Source of the DNA: Rana temporaria
Lineage: Eukaryota; Chordata; Amphibia; Anura; Ranidae
Length of the DNA: 64,000 nt
Reading direction: 5' to 3'
NCBI RefSeq assembly: GCF_905171775.1
Contig: NC_053490.1
Span: forward strand, 33,204,006 to 33,268,005
Shown: in pieces, positions 22,576-33,690 of the stretch
Numbering within the stretch: position 1 is the stretch's first letter
Layout of the letters: the number at the start of each line of letters is the position of its first letter
Program-made: the position numbers and the translations under genes
The notes under the pieces: model-generated
Seen by the model: the letters and a program-made list of their open reading frames with translations, nothing else
Database searches by the model: none
What the model was told of the DNA's origin: nothing

Positions 22576-22942
22576 CGGCATCCTGTTGGTCCTGGGCGGG
22601 CATCTGAGGGGGGGGGCTGCACAGACCCCCCCTGCCAGGAGAACAGCCGATCGTCTCTCCTCTACTCACGCCTGTCAGACGCGAGTGAGGAAAAGCCGAT
22701 CAACGGCTCTTCCTGTTTACATCGTGATCAACCATGATTGGACACGGCTGATCACGTGGTAAAGAGTCTCCGTCTGAGGCTATTTACCAAGATTGGTGTA
22801 GCGGTGTGTCAGGCTGATTGCCACAAAGCGCGCCCCCACGGGCGTGCAGCGGCTATTATCCTGCTGGACATCATATAACGTCCGGTCAGAATAACTGAAC
22901 CACCGCCCAGCCAGCATTTTGCTATAGGCCGGGCGGGAAGTG
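22575..22942 (+). repeat. Fragment of a TTAA-family element
   Basis: The sequence ends GGGCGGGAAGTGG followed by TTAA, the right end of the CCACTT...AAGTGG family, with typical inner words (GTTTACATCGTGATCA, AGCGGCTATTATCC). The left end is missing. The short frames here are not genes. Confidence 0.6.
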
Positions 22943-23608
22943 GTTAAAAAGGTCTGGCAAATGAGAGCAACAGTGTGCAAGAGGTCTAAAGAGACTAAAA
23001 ATGAAAAAATAAAAAGTTTTGATCTACACAAGGAAAGAACGCAAAGCATGCACATTCATGCAAAACATTTCTTTGGAAACCTGAACAATGCAGGAAATGG
23101 CACAGATTTATTATGGTTTACAGTGTTATCTCCAGATCTACACATTAAGGTGATATTGAATGTAAACCTGTCATTTAGAGAAATGCTGCACTTGATACTG
23201 GAGGTTAAATATGGGTTAAATATGGCTGCACTGGATGACATTATCCTTCAGAGTGTTGGTATTACCACAATAATGCTGCTTTACAGCATTATTGTGTCTA
23301 ATTATATATTGCCAATTTGTTTGCATCCTTTTACGTAATTGTTTTATCAATATTTTGTGTTGTGTTTTTTAAACATTGTATTCACACGGATACTAATTTT
23401 TTTTTTTTTTTTTTCCCATTTTATGTAATAACTTTGTATAGGGTGTTTTACACTAATAATTTATGGTCACTTTTTTGGTTCAGAGTAGTGCCGCATTGCT
23501 TCTTTTTTTGTTAATTCACTTTTATTTATATATGCTTGACATGTGCAGAATGAAAAAATTTGTTTAATTTCTGTTCAATTTTTTTATTTACATAAATTCA
23601 TTTAGTTA
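22943..23608. other. AT-rich spacer, no gene recognised
   Basis: The 132-aa frame at 22940-23338 has no recognisable domain and compositionally resembles random AT-rich sequence. A T run lies at 23397-23414. Confidence 0.4.
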
Positions 23609-24665
23609 TGTAGCGCTACCCCCGAAGGAGCCGCTAATTGTTGTTGGGATCGGCATATTAAGTTACCTCAGTGTTGTCTAGGGGTGTATTTTGATGAGTA
23701 GAGTAGTGAGCAAATGTCCAGTCATTGAATAAAGGTTTTCAAATGCTTTATTTCCAGGCCCAACATGGCCAACACCAACATCAAATGAGGAGAAAAGGTT
23801 GATGAAGTGAGAGAGAACTTTGCAGTATCAGGCCTGGATATGTACCGAGCAATCCTGCTCTCAGTAGTATCAATTGCAGATCGTCGCCACTCTAGCCAGA
23901 GTGGGTGAAGTGCCCCCCGGACAAACTCCTCACACGAGCCTGGCAGCCAAAGTGTCACTTTTGATTGCCCTGAGGAACAGGCCTCTGCCACAGACCTGGC
24001 TCTAGGGCCTCTGCCACAGGCCTATTACTTTGAATGAGATAAATGGACGAATTGAGCGAATCCTCCCAGTAGATTTAAGCATAGGTCACCGGATGACAGC
24101 AAAGTGTACATGTCAGCATTCCGGTCACCAGATCCCCGATGGTTCGTTCAAGCCCTGTTGGACAACCTGCCTCCGGGTTCTCCTCAAGCTGACCACCCAA
24201 TCGAGCGGCACCCAGCCTGGGATCCTTTCAATAGAACTGGGGACCCCATAAGTCACTGGGGCCCCTCTCAGGAACATGGAACTCCGCGTAGAATGCGACC
24301 CCGGCCTGGTAGGCCATCACCGGGGCCTGTTGGATGCGCACACCCTAAAGGTGGGTGCCGCACCTGGAACCCACGAAGGACCAAGTAAAATGGCGTCTTC
24401 CACAGATATACTCCTCCCCAGCATGCTCCACGAGGGAAAACTCCTCTAATTGTCTGCTGGGGAAAAGTGGCTCTGCCAGAACCCCTCTAGTGCCACCTGT
24501 CGCCCAGGGGTGGAAACGATACCCCTGGAGCGCAGACTGACCTACAGGACAGTTCAGGAATGACAGCAGCCCAAATTTAACAAATTGCGAATGGGAGCAA
24601 AATAATTCTCCCATTCCCCACTAACTTTAGCGTAGTGCCCATACTGAAAGTAAGGGGGCGCTACA
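23609..24665. mobile_element. Probable solo LTR, 1057 bp
   Basis: It begins TGTAGCGCTACCCCC and ends GGGGGCGCTACA. It thus has TG...CA boundaries within a short inverted repeat, flanked by GTTA on both sides (23605-23608, 24666-24669). The size and boundaries suit an LTR left after recombination, likely Ty3/Gypsy-type by its general look. No internal retroviral-type gene is present. Confidence 0.6.
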
Positions 24666-24769
24666 GTTAAATTTGTTTAATTCGTTTTCGGAATTTATTT
24701 TGTTTATTCGTATTCAAATTCGGATGGATTCAAAATGTTTTCGAATAGTTTTTGAATTCGAATAGTTTT

Positions 24770-25170
24770 CCAATTTCCAAAGAGAATAAAATAGAATAGA
24801 AAATAAAGAAATAGAATAGAAAAAAATTTAATATAAAAGAATATAACAGAAAATAAAAGAATGGAATACAATACAGTAAACCAGAACAAAATAGGATAGA
24901 AAATAAAAGAACGGAATAGAAAGTAATAGAATAAAAAAAAAAGAATATCATTAAATAGAAAGATTATTACCATCTCTTGAAATTAGAATAGAATAAAAAA
25001 TAATAGAATTAAAAAACAATAGAATAGAATTGAAATAATATAACCATTTTCCATAATTAAAATAGAATCAATTTGAATAGAATAGAATAGAGTAGAATAG
25101 AATAGAAAATAACACAATAGTATAGAAAAAAACGGAATTGAATATAACCATCTTCCTATTCTAATCTATT
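24770..25170. repeat. Degenerate AATAG/AATAGAATAGAA array
   Basis: Irregular tandem AATAGAATAGAAAATAAA-like units. The inverse (TTCTATTCTATTC) appears at 25925-26055, so the two blocks can pair across the intervening 750 bp. Minus-strand frames rich in F, L and Y here are composition artefacts. Confidence 0.8.
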
Positions 25171-26244
25171 TTTTTCTTATCTATTCAAATTTGAATTGAT
25201 TCTATTTAATTTTTGGGAAATGGTTATATTCTTGCTATTCTAAAAGGGGTGAACTAATGCGCAAACCAAACAAGAGAAAATTTAATCTAAAATACTCTAA
25301 AATAATGATCAGCAGCTGCCACAACTAATAAGTGTTCACACACTAAACTTGAAATATCAATGGGGTGTTATGGCGCTTGCTATTAATTACAGCTAAAAAT
25401 AATATAAGATGTGCTGAGTCAGATGCGAAGTCTAAATCTACAATAATAAAATATTAAAAGAGGAATAATAAAAATATATAAAAATCCAAGTGTAAAATCC
25501 TTCTAAATGAATCCAAAAAAAAGTGCTGTGAAAAGTCCAAAGTGCAAATCCAAAACAGTGCAGTATAATAATGTTAGTGATAAACGCAGGAAGCTGACAC
25601 CAATAAATACTGCTGCCAGTAATGTAATACCACACAAATAATTCAGTATGATATACTCCCAAAATAGTGCAAACAATTCCTTGAGTGAAAATATACAAGC
25701 AAAAAAAAAAATCAACCAAAATGTACAGTCCTTCATGCAAAAAGTGCAGCTGCGAGTCTCTGTGCAATGTGATTGCGATCCAAAATACGTGCAGAATATT
25801 CCACAATCCGCAATCAATCCTGAATGTGCCGATGCTCCACTCCAAGTGACCCCGTTTCCCCCAGCCTCTCACCTTGGCCGGCTTGCAACCAAGCCTCTCC
25901 AATCCCACAACTGCAGCAGCTCCCTCTTGCTATTCTATTCTATTGTTTTTTTAATCATATTAATTGTCTATTTGTTTATTCTATTCTATTCTTTTCTATT
26001 CTATTATTTTATTTATATTCTATTCTTTGCTATTGTATTCCATTATTTTCTATTTGTGACGCGAGGGCCCGTGGAACCCAGAATCCCTTGAGAGGTTGGA
26101 AAACCCTTGTTTCAGCTCCCCATGCACCTCCTATGCCTAAGTTACCCTGTGTCCATTAGGGGCACAGGGTAACTGAGAAAATGTGGCTTGGATCACTTAA
26201 AAAAAACTTTCAGCAAAACTCCAGGGACATCTTTCTATATACAC

Positions 26245-26245
<1 letters not shown>
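25171..26245. other. Unclassified repeat-like DNA
   Basis: No gene is supported; the 156-aa minus-strand frame (25438-25908) has no domain I know. The inverse AATAG array is at 25925-26055. A short palindrome (AGTTACCCTGTG against CACAGGGTAACT) spans 26140-26174. Confidence 0.4.

Positions 26246-26299
<54 letters not shown>
26246..26299. repeat. (TA)n microsatellite
   Basis: An uninterrupted TA run of about 27 units. Confidence 0.95.
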
Positions 26300-26303
<4 letters not shown>

Positions 26304-26617
26304 CCTTTATTCTCCTCCTGCACACACTTCCTTGCTCCAACTGAATCACTTCAGTCAGGTTTCCCAGTCAGATTAGCAATAGCCCATTACAGGCAGGAAC
26401 TCATAGCCACTTTTTGTGTTGCACAGATGCAGTTAAACAGCTTGTAACTTCTCCTGGTGGTTACTGATCTCAGCACCACCTCTTCAGGCACTGGCAACCC
26501 ACCTAGCTGCAGCTTCCCCTTTCACTATTTCACTAGCCCTCCAGTCCACCTGACTGACTCTTCATCAGCCCACCGGGCTGACTCTCAGGAGATCTCTCAG
26601 GGAAGGATGAAGACTAA

Positions 26618-26710
26618 GGCCCCGTACACACGACCAAACATGTCTGCTGAAACTGGTCCGCGGACCATTTTCAGCAGACATGTTCGGTCGTGTGTAGGTA
26701 CGAGCGTACA
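26618..26710. repeat. Transposon terminus with subterminal hairpin
   Basis: TAA (26615-26617) is followed by GGCCCCGTACACACGACC, the same end as the palindromic GTACACACG MITEs. Immediately inside it a near-perfect palindrome of about 66 bp is centred on GGTCCGCGGACC (arms ACACGACCAAACATGTCTGC). I take this as one end of the transposon that carries the MADF gene. No matching GGGGCC end was found before 38.2 kb. Confidence 0.6.
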
Positions 26711-26946
26711 AAATTTCAGCGTACATTTGCCCGCCGGGCCTTTTTTCAGCAGACATTTATTTCCAAACTTATTTTAAAGCCGTCCGCTGAAATCCTGTCC
26801 GCTCTGACATGTTCGGTGGTTAGTACACAAAAGCAACGTACAAAAACCCCGCGCATGCTCAGACTAAAGGAGGCCACGGGAGCGCTCGTTCAGGTAAAAC
26901 TCACGTTTGTTTGGGATATGGCACATTCGTCAATAGAAAGATTAAT

Positions 26947-27028
26947 TCTAGCAATAGAACAATGAATAAAACGCCGCAATAAACAACAGTTGATGGCGTC
27001 GTTTTATTCATTGTTCTCTTGCTAGAAT
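26947..27028. repeat. Inverted repeat, 30-bp arms
   Basis: CTAGCAATAGAACAATGAAT and its continuation pair with GTTTTATTCATTGTTCTCTT and its continuation across an 18-bp loop, with two or three mismatches. It is probably part of the transposon end region. Confidence 0.75.
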
Positions 27029-27509
27029 AAACCCGTTATCTTGCTGATGCTATTTCAACTGAGTTGTCCCATACTGAAAAGTGACATTTGTTGCTTGGGA
27101 TGTAGTAATATTTTTGAAATCTTTTCTAGGCCAGACGTAGCATATTTTTTTGGGTCCTCCACATGTATATCTTATTTTAGGTTTTCTTTAATGTTCATCT
27201 TAGCCACTTTTTTCTGTGTTTCTAGTTATGTCACCATTTTTTATTTTGTGGTACGTAATTTTTTAATTTATATTTTGTTGGAATTTTTTTATAGATTTTA
27301 TTGAAGGTTGTTTCAATTGTCTACCATGTTGGCACACCAAATGCACCCCCCCCCCCAAATGACTTTGTGTAATTTTTAAATGAAACGTTGTATTTGTTTT
27401 GAATGTTTGATGCCTAAAATAATCCCCACAGTATTACAAACAATAGGCATGTTTTGAAATTAAACAAAAAGCCATTTATTTTGGCAAATGTGAAAAAGTA
27501 AATAAAACA

Positions 27510-27705
27510 GAACGGCAGCACTTGAACAGCTAGCAAAATACATGCAGACTTGCATTTCAAACATGGTGAAGGATAAACTAGCAAACCTCAGGAGGCACAC
27601 AAACAAAAATCTGAAGCAGCAGCACATAACCAAAGGAACCCAAGCTGTGGTAGTCCAAACAAGATGCCATTTGTGGGGGATCAAATGGAAGGCAGGGAAT
27701 CACCG
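27510..27705 (+). pseudogene. Decayed inverted copy of the MADF-domain sequence
   Basis: On the plus strand this reads ALEQLAKYMQTC, then SNMVKDKLANLRRHTNKN, then a segment parallel to the region before GRPSM in the intact copy. It is a diverged, internally deleted relative of the minus-strand MADF exon (28470-33690). It lies in opposite orientation, touching the 3' end of that gene. DNA identity is plain over ATGGTGAAGGATAAAC, AGGAACCCAAGCT and GGGATCAA. No sign of function. Confidence 0.75.
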
Positions 27706-28209
27706 TCTCCTCTTCCTTACAGCCTTCCCTCCAGGCTTCCTTCCAGCGGATCTTCCCTGGCCCCTTGCAGGTGGGGATGATGTGGCAGCAGGAGGATGGT
27801 GTTCAGCAAGCCGGGCCGGGTCACATAGCCCAGTGTCTGTGGTCAGCAGCTCCCTCTGCATCCACCAAAGGGCCTGGTTGATCACGCCCTTTGCCAGTTG
27901 CTTCTGCTCCTCCGTCCCTTTGTTGAGATCGTGTGCCAGGGAGGCACTGTAGGCCTCAGTGGGGTTGAGGGGGGCCCTCATGATGGCACTCGCCTCCTGA
28001 ATCATTTTGAGGCTGGCTTCCTCCACTGGCCCCAATTTCCTCTTTCGGCCTGGTGGCCTCATCTGGAGGGGAGGAGCCTGGCTGGTGGTGGTTGTCCTGG
28101 GGAGCTGCTGAACGCCACTGGGCCCGGCCTCCTCCTGGCTGCCACTGACCCCTTCGGCCTGGCTGACAGTGACGAGAGGATCTGCCACCTCCTGGCTGGT
28201 CTCTTCTTC
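27700..28209 (-). CDS. MADF-BESS protein, last exon
   Basis: The acceptor TTTTTACACAG precedes GAAGAAGAG at 28209, and the frame runs 169 codons to a stop ending in KAVRKRRR. It joins in phase 0 to the donor at 28470. The exon encodes an acidic/Gln-Ser-rich linker, a basic patch (PPGRKRKLGP) and a BESS-like helix pair (AYSASLAHDLNKGTEEQKQL followed by AKGVINQALWW). BESS motifs mediate protein-protein contacts in MADF-BESS DNA-binding proteins. The tail is Arg/Lys-rich and could be a nuclear localisation signal. MADF proteins of this kind are commonly transposon accessory proteins, and the neighbouring GTACACACG end supports that here. Confidence 0.72.
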   Translation of the reverse strand, partial: EEETSQEVADPLVTVSQAEGVSGSQEEAGPSGVQQLPRTTTTSQAPPLQMRPPGRKRKLGPVEEASLKMIQEASAIMRAPLNPTEAYSASLAHDLNKGTEEQKQLAKGVINQALWWMQRELLTTDTGLCDPARLAEHHPPAATSSPPARGQGRSAGRKPGGKAVRKRRR

Positions 28210-28469
28210 CTGTGTAAAAAAAAGGGACATGTTTTAATATATTTCTAAATCAAATCACTCACATTTTCATGCTTGAATTTACTTTTTTGGGGCTAATTTA
28301 AACTTGAACAGATTCTCCCTCTGACCCCTGCAGTTGTTATCCCTGACACCTATTTGTTTGCCCACGACTTGTGTTTTTTTTTCCCAGCTTGTCTTTTATT
28401 TTACAATATCAAGTCAATAATCCAACAATAATTATTATTAGTCCAGAAATATTTAGGAAACTACTATAC

Positions 28470-28772
28470 CTCATCATCGCAGAGGCGCAGATCTGCCTCT
28501 CTGTCAGCCAGGCCCTCTTCATCCGACTCTGCAGGGCTGTGGTGATCTGGGGAAGTCCCGCTGGAAGGTAGCATGGAGGGAAGGTTGGGAGGCAGACTTG
28601 ACATTGATGGCCTGCCCTCCAGTTGATCCCGCAAAAACGACATCTGGTTAAAATACCATAGCTTGGGTTCCTTTATTGGTCTTGCTGCTGCTCCAGATCT
28701 TAGCTGCTTTTGGTGAGCTTTGTACACTCTCCTATATGTGCCCCTGAGGTTGGCAAGTTTATCCTTCACCAT
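28470..28772 (-). CDS. MADF protein exon, 3' part (second half of MADF domain)
   Basis: 101 codons begin with MVKDKLANLRGTYRRVYKAH. They give the C-terminal helix of a MADF (Myb/SANT-like) DNA-binding domain with the characteristic LRGTYRR, LWYFNQMSFL pattern, followed by an acidic tail (ESDEEGLADREADLRLCDDE) to a donor AG/GTATAG at 28470. It is separated from its first 58 codons (33517-33690) by the 4.7-kb element at 28773-33500. The 16-bp duplication ATGGTGAAGGATAAAC is present at both edges. Without that element the exon is continuous and in frame, so the complete protein was 328 residues. Confidence 0.75.
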
Positions 28773-30463
28773 TAATTAAAAATCACAAAACGCATGCCAC
28801 AGCACAACAAAAGAAAAGCTGACGTTTCACACTATGCCTTAGTGCTTATTCATAGCTAGTGTGTAAACAGTGAAATGAGTGAATAAGTACCTTACAGCCC
28901 AATGAATGGGAGGAGGCTCTGGAAACAATTAAGTTGATCAGAGTCTCCTGTGAAGTTTTGGGTGTGTCTCGACAGATAATCAGAGAGCAACTCATGTAGA
29001 CTATATCTCATACAGATTCATAGTGCATAAGTGAACATTGAATAAACAAATATACTAACCCAATTGAAAAGGGGGAGTGAAGGAAAACAAGAACGTGTAG
29101 AAGTGTGTGTATATGTGAAAAAATGTATATATGTTTGAGTGCACAAAAAATGAATTAAAGAGAACAGAAAATGGAATGATATGTGCAAAGTATGTGTAAA
29201 CAACAAATAAGAATAGAGAAAGAAAGAAATGTGAAATGAATGAAAGTGCAATGAAGTAGAGTAAAGTGAAGAAGAAAAAAAAAAAGGTGAAAAATGGAAT
29301 GAGCAAAAGTGAGAGTGAAAATAAAAGTGAATATATCAGTGGACCGTATAAAGGACAATACGTGAACCATAATATGATGTGGTGTAATGTAGTGATAAAA
29401 ATGCATAGAGATTGAGCATAGTGTGAAGGTGTACCTTAATGCTGATGGTCTTATTTGTTAATATTATATTATCTTAAATTTTTTAATTTTTCTTATATTT
29501 TTTATATATTATTATATTATTGAATTTTTTTGTGTTTGTGTTGCCTGTATGTATTCGTATACTAATTCGTTATTATAATGATAGCTGAGGTTCAGAATGA
29601 GGGTTCAAGCAAATATGCACAAGGACTGGTTAGTTACATGTGCATATAAATGCAGAGTAAAGTTTGAATGAACCCAAATGTTGAACTGCCCAAATATTGA
29701 TGACACAGAGGGATCCATCTGGACTAATTCAACATTCAAACGTGAGCTGAACCACAAATACGAAAACAAACCAAAAGAAAGTAAATATGTGTGGCCATTT
29801 GTAAAAGAATTCTAAAATATCCTAAAAATCAGTAAATGAGTAAAATGGCAGAATAGTATGGAATAATAGTCAAAGAAAACATTTAATGTACCGGGGAGAG
29901 TCAATGTGGCTATATAAGGCTGATAAAACATAACCGCTATTAGCGAACAATAGCCAACATATAAACCTCATTCTGAATGGATAAACTATCTAGAGAATAG
30001 TGGCAATCAGGGTATAAACATAAATGTGTATCAGGTTGCATAGCGGGATCGATATATTCATATTTTAATATTAGACTGGAAAGGGAAGATTTGAAAAAAT
30101 ATATGAAACCAAAAGGTTAGTGAAAGATTAATAAAAACTCCCTAGGCAGAAAATAAACATATATAAATATCAAAAATGCGCTATCTAATTCTCTGTCTTG
30201 ACACATCCAATTACAGAAAAAGCCACATATGGGGCCACCATATCTCGCCGGACAACAAAGACATTGCCATACATGTCGCGATGACTGTGCGGTCCACATA
30301 AATTAAATGCTTAAACATGTATTTATAAAGAACACATAAAATTCAATGGAACGGAGAAGCCAAACATTACTGTTGACAGCTGCATATATAAAAAAAAAAC
30401 TAACTAATTAATGCAGTAATAAAAACAGCAAAAAACGCACAATGTGCATATGTAGTGTCCTAA
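28773..30463 (-). repeat. Left arm of the large inverted repeat
   Basis: The inverse complement matches about 31587-33355 with few mismatches. The left junction sits directly on the target duplication, starting TAATTAAAAATCAC. Frames of 77-83 residues rich in F and S at 29018-29406 are mirrored in the other arm and are not genes. Confidence 0.85.
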
Positions 30464-31586
30464 TGTCTTGTTATACAGGGTGTAGAACAGGTCAAAACCC
30501 CCATCAGGGGGGGGGGGGGGGGCGATAAGTTCCGGTCTTTGTGCAAACGCAAAGTGTTCTGGATTTTTTCACTCCAAACCAGAATTCCGTCTGGAATGAA
30601 TTTTGAATGGGATGTGTCCCATTTTTACGACTGATCAGTATCAGTATCCAGTTTCACGTTCGCACCATTGTTCATTACTGTCATATTGTCATATTACACA
30701 ACATACAGCTTACCATATTTCCTTGGAAATCTTTCTCTGATTTTGTGTCTCCTAACTTTCCCCTTTTTTTACTTCATATGTGTCTCGTTCTTGGGTGCAT
30801 TACATACATACAGAACTATCTTGCTGTCAACTGATATTTCTCCGATATGGATTTCATATTATACCTTCTTTACGCTCTCCCATATATGTCTCCACAACAT
30901 ATGTGGTAATTTCAGATTTTGAAATGTTCTGATTACACATTTAGATTATGTATATGCCCAAGAACCAATATATTCATCTTATCTCATGTATGCATGTGAT
31001 TCCCATGTGTCCCATCGTACTACATATCTCACTTTAGGCTTTTAAGAGGCTTTACTTCATTTTATATGAACATACATTAAGCTCCCTCGGTCTGCCTGTT
31101 GTCCTCGCCCTATTTCTATTTGCATTTTTATCTCATTATTATTTTTCATTTTTTACCTTTGTCCCGCCGAGTCTTTGGCTTTATTCCCTTTTTCTCCCCC
31201 CCTATTCCCCCCTTTTTTTCTCCCCCCGGCGATCTTCCTTCTTTTATTCTTTCTCCTCCTTTTCCTTTTTTCTTCTTGGTTTTCTTCCCTCTTTTTTCTT
31301 TCTTTTCTTTTCCTTGTGCACATTTCCTCCTTTTTCCCTTCTTTCTTTCCTCCCCTTTTTTCATCATCCCCCCTTTTTCATCCTCATTTCCTTTTAAGTT
31401 CCTTGGTTGTTTTTCCTCAATTTTTACAGGATCCATAATTATAGGATCTTCTCCTTTATAAGAGGACTATAAAACACCAGGGCTCTTGGCATCTTTTACA
31501 GAGAACCAACCAACACACACTGCAAGACATGTCCCATGATCATAGTTCTGCTGGTTTCCCAGCTATACATACGATATTGCTTGTTC
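30464..31586. other. Central spacer between the inverted arms
   Basis: Holds a G run of about 18 at 30506-30523 and a strongly pyrimidine-rich plus strand at 31170-31400 (C/T with few purines). That tract produces the 120-aa F/P/S-rich frame at 31099-31461 and its 96-aa K/E/G mirror. I see no enzyme motif. Confidence 0.6.
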
Positions 31587-31891
31587 ATTAGTACACTACA
31601 TATGCACATTGTGCGTTTTTTGCTGTTTTTATTACTGCATTAATTCGTTGTTTTTTTTTATATATGCAGCTGTCAACAGTAATGTTTGGCTTCTCCGTTC
31701 CATTGAATTTTATGTGTTCTTTATAAATACATGTTTAAGCATTTAATTTATGTGGACCGCACAGTCATCACGACATGTATGGCAATGTCTTTGTTGTCCG
31801 GCGAGATATGGTGGCCCCATATGTGGCTTTTTCTGTAATTGGATGTGTCAAGACAGAGAATTAGATTTAGCGCATTTTTGATATTTATATA

Positions 31892-31950
<59 letters not shown>

Positions 31951-33355
31951 TTATACATGTTTATTTTCTGCCTAGGGAGTTTTTATTAATCTTTCACTAA
32001 CCTTTTGGTTTCATATATTTTTTCAAATCTTCCCTTTCCAGTCTAATATTAAAATATGAATATATCGATCCCGCTATGCAACCTGATACACATTTATGTT
32101 TATACCCTGATTGCCACTATTCTCTAGATAGTTTATCCATTCAGAATGAGGTTTATATGTTGGCTATTGTTCGCTAATAGCGGTTATGTTTTATCAGCCT
32201 TATATAGCCACATTGACTCTCCCCGGTACATTAAATGTTTTCTTTGACTATTATTCCATACTATTCTGCCATTTTACTCATTTACTGATTTTTAGGATAT
32301 TTTAGAATTCTTTTACAAATGGCCACACATATTTACTTTCTTTTGGTTTGTTTTCGTATTTGTGGTTCAGCTCACGTTTGAATGTTGAATTAGTCCAGAT
32401 GGATCCCTCTGTGTCATCAATATTTGGGCAGTTCAACATTTGGGTTCATTCAAACTTTACTCTGCATTTATATGCACATGTAACTAACCAGTCCTTGTGC
32501 ATATTTGCTTGAACCCTCATTCTGAACCTCAGCTATCATTATAATAACGAATTAGTATACGAATACATACAGGCAACACAAACACAAAAAAATTCAATAA
32601 TATAATAATATATAAAAAATATAAGAAAAATTCAAAAATTTAAGATAATATAATATTAACAAATAAGACCATCAGAATTAAGGTACACCTTCACACTATG
32701 CTCAATCTCTATGCATTTTTATCACTACATTACACCACATCATATTATGGTTCACGTATTGTCCTTTATACGGTCCACTGATATATTCACTTTTATTTTC
32801 ACTCTCACTTTTGCTCATTCCATTTTTCACCCTTTTTTTTCCTTCTTCACTTTACTCTACTTCATTGCACGTTCATTCATTTCACATTTCTTTCTTTCTC
32901 TATTCTTATTTGTTGTTTACACATACTTTGCACATATCATTCCATTTTCTGTTCTCTTTAATTCATTTTTCGTGCACTCAAACATATATACATTTTTTCA
33001 CATATACACACACTTCTACACTTTCTTGTTTTCCTTCACTCCCCCTTTTCTATTGGGTTAGTATATTTGTTTATTCAATGTTCACGTATGCACTATGAAT
33101 CTGTATGAGATATAGTCTACATGAGTTGCTCTCTGATTATCTGTCGAGACACACCCAAAACTTCACAGGAGACTCTGATCAACTTAATTGTTTCCAGAGC
33201 CTCCTCCCATTCATTGGACTGTAAGGTACTTATTCACTCATTTCACTGTTTACACACTAGCTATGAAGAAGCACTAAGGCATAGTGCGAAACGTCAGCTT
33301 TTCTTTTGTTGTGCTGTTTTTTGCTGTGGCATGCGTTTTGTGATTTTTAATTAAT
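31587..33355 (+). repeat. Right arm of the large inverted repeat
   Basis: Pairs with 28773-30463. It differs mainly by a (TA)n expansion at about 31897-31944. Near its outer end (33261-33297) is a hairpin GCACTA...TAGTGC followed by GAAAC and GTC, resembling a hammerhead ribozyme core. Confidence 0.85.
31897..31944. repeat. (TA)n microsatellite in the right arm
   Basis: About 24 TA units, absent from the left arm, so the expansion occurred after or during formation of the inverted repeat. Confidence 0.9.
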
Positions 33356-33516
33356 TAAAGGAGGAGTTTTTTTGGAGTGCGGCTATCCCAGCTTCTTTTC
33401 TTTCATCCCAACCTGCATTTTGATTGCACTGCCTGCACCCTAGACTCGGATCACAGGAAATAGATCACCTGGTTTTCTTTGAGCGGTTACCCACTTTCTC
33501 GTTTATCCTTCACCAT

Positions 33517-33690
33517 GTTGGCACTGCATTCTGGCACCCATGTTCTCATGTAGGCTGCTAGCTGCTCAAGTGCTGCCGCTCGTAGGTCCTTATTGTGGTA
33601 AGTGGGCTGCTTGGAATCCCACAGGATGGGCATCTCTCTGAATTTATCCAGCAAGAGCTGGATAATCTCTTGGGTCTGCAGTAGATCCAT
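33517..33690 (-). CDS. MADF protein exon, 5' part (first half of MADF domain)
   Basis: 58 codons from ATG at 33690: MDLLQTQEIIQLLLDKFREM then PILWDSKQPTYHNKDLRAAA. This is the canonical start of a MADF domain (acidic helix, P-x-LWD, Y-x-N-K-DLR). The reading continues after the inserted 4.7-kb element at 28772. I chose this start because it gives the normal short lead into the first helix. Upstream (33700-34590) is the shared region with the plus-strand Myb/SANT gene. Confidence 0.72.

Larger units (their letters stand above)
28773..33500. mobile_element. 4.7-kb inverted-repeat retroelement inserted in the MADF exon
   Basis: A perfect 16-bp direct repeat GTTTATCCTTCACCAT flanks the insert (28757-28772, 33501-33516). 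The left arm (28773 to about 30463) is the inverse of about 31587-33355, nearly colinear. A 1.1-kb centre (30464-31586) and a 145-bp unpaired tail at 33356-33500 complete it. Long variable duplications, an inverted 5' piece and a unique 3' tail suit target-primed retroelements with 5' inversion, and also Penelope-like elements. I found no reverse-transcriptase frame, so the class remains an inference. Confidence 0.7.

Noticed and set aside
24704..24973. F/L/Y-rich minus-strand frame as a membrane protein
   Set aside because: Generated by the AATAG-type simple repeat.
26618..26710. A complete small palindromic MITE
   Set aside because: The right side of the palindrome lacks the GGGGCC terminus and a TAA flank, so it is better read as one end of a larger element.
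31099..31461. 120-residue F/P/S-rich frame and its K/E/G-rich opposite-strand partner
   Set aside because: A pyrimidine-rich low-complexity tract yields open frames on both strands; no motif.
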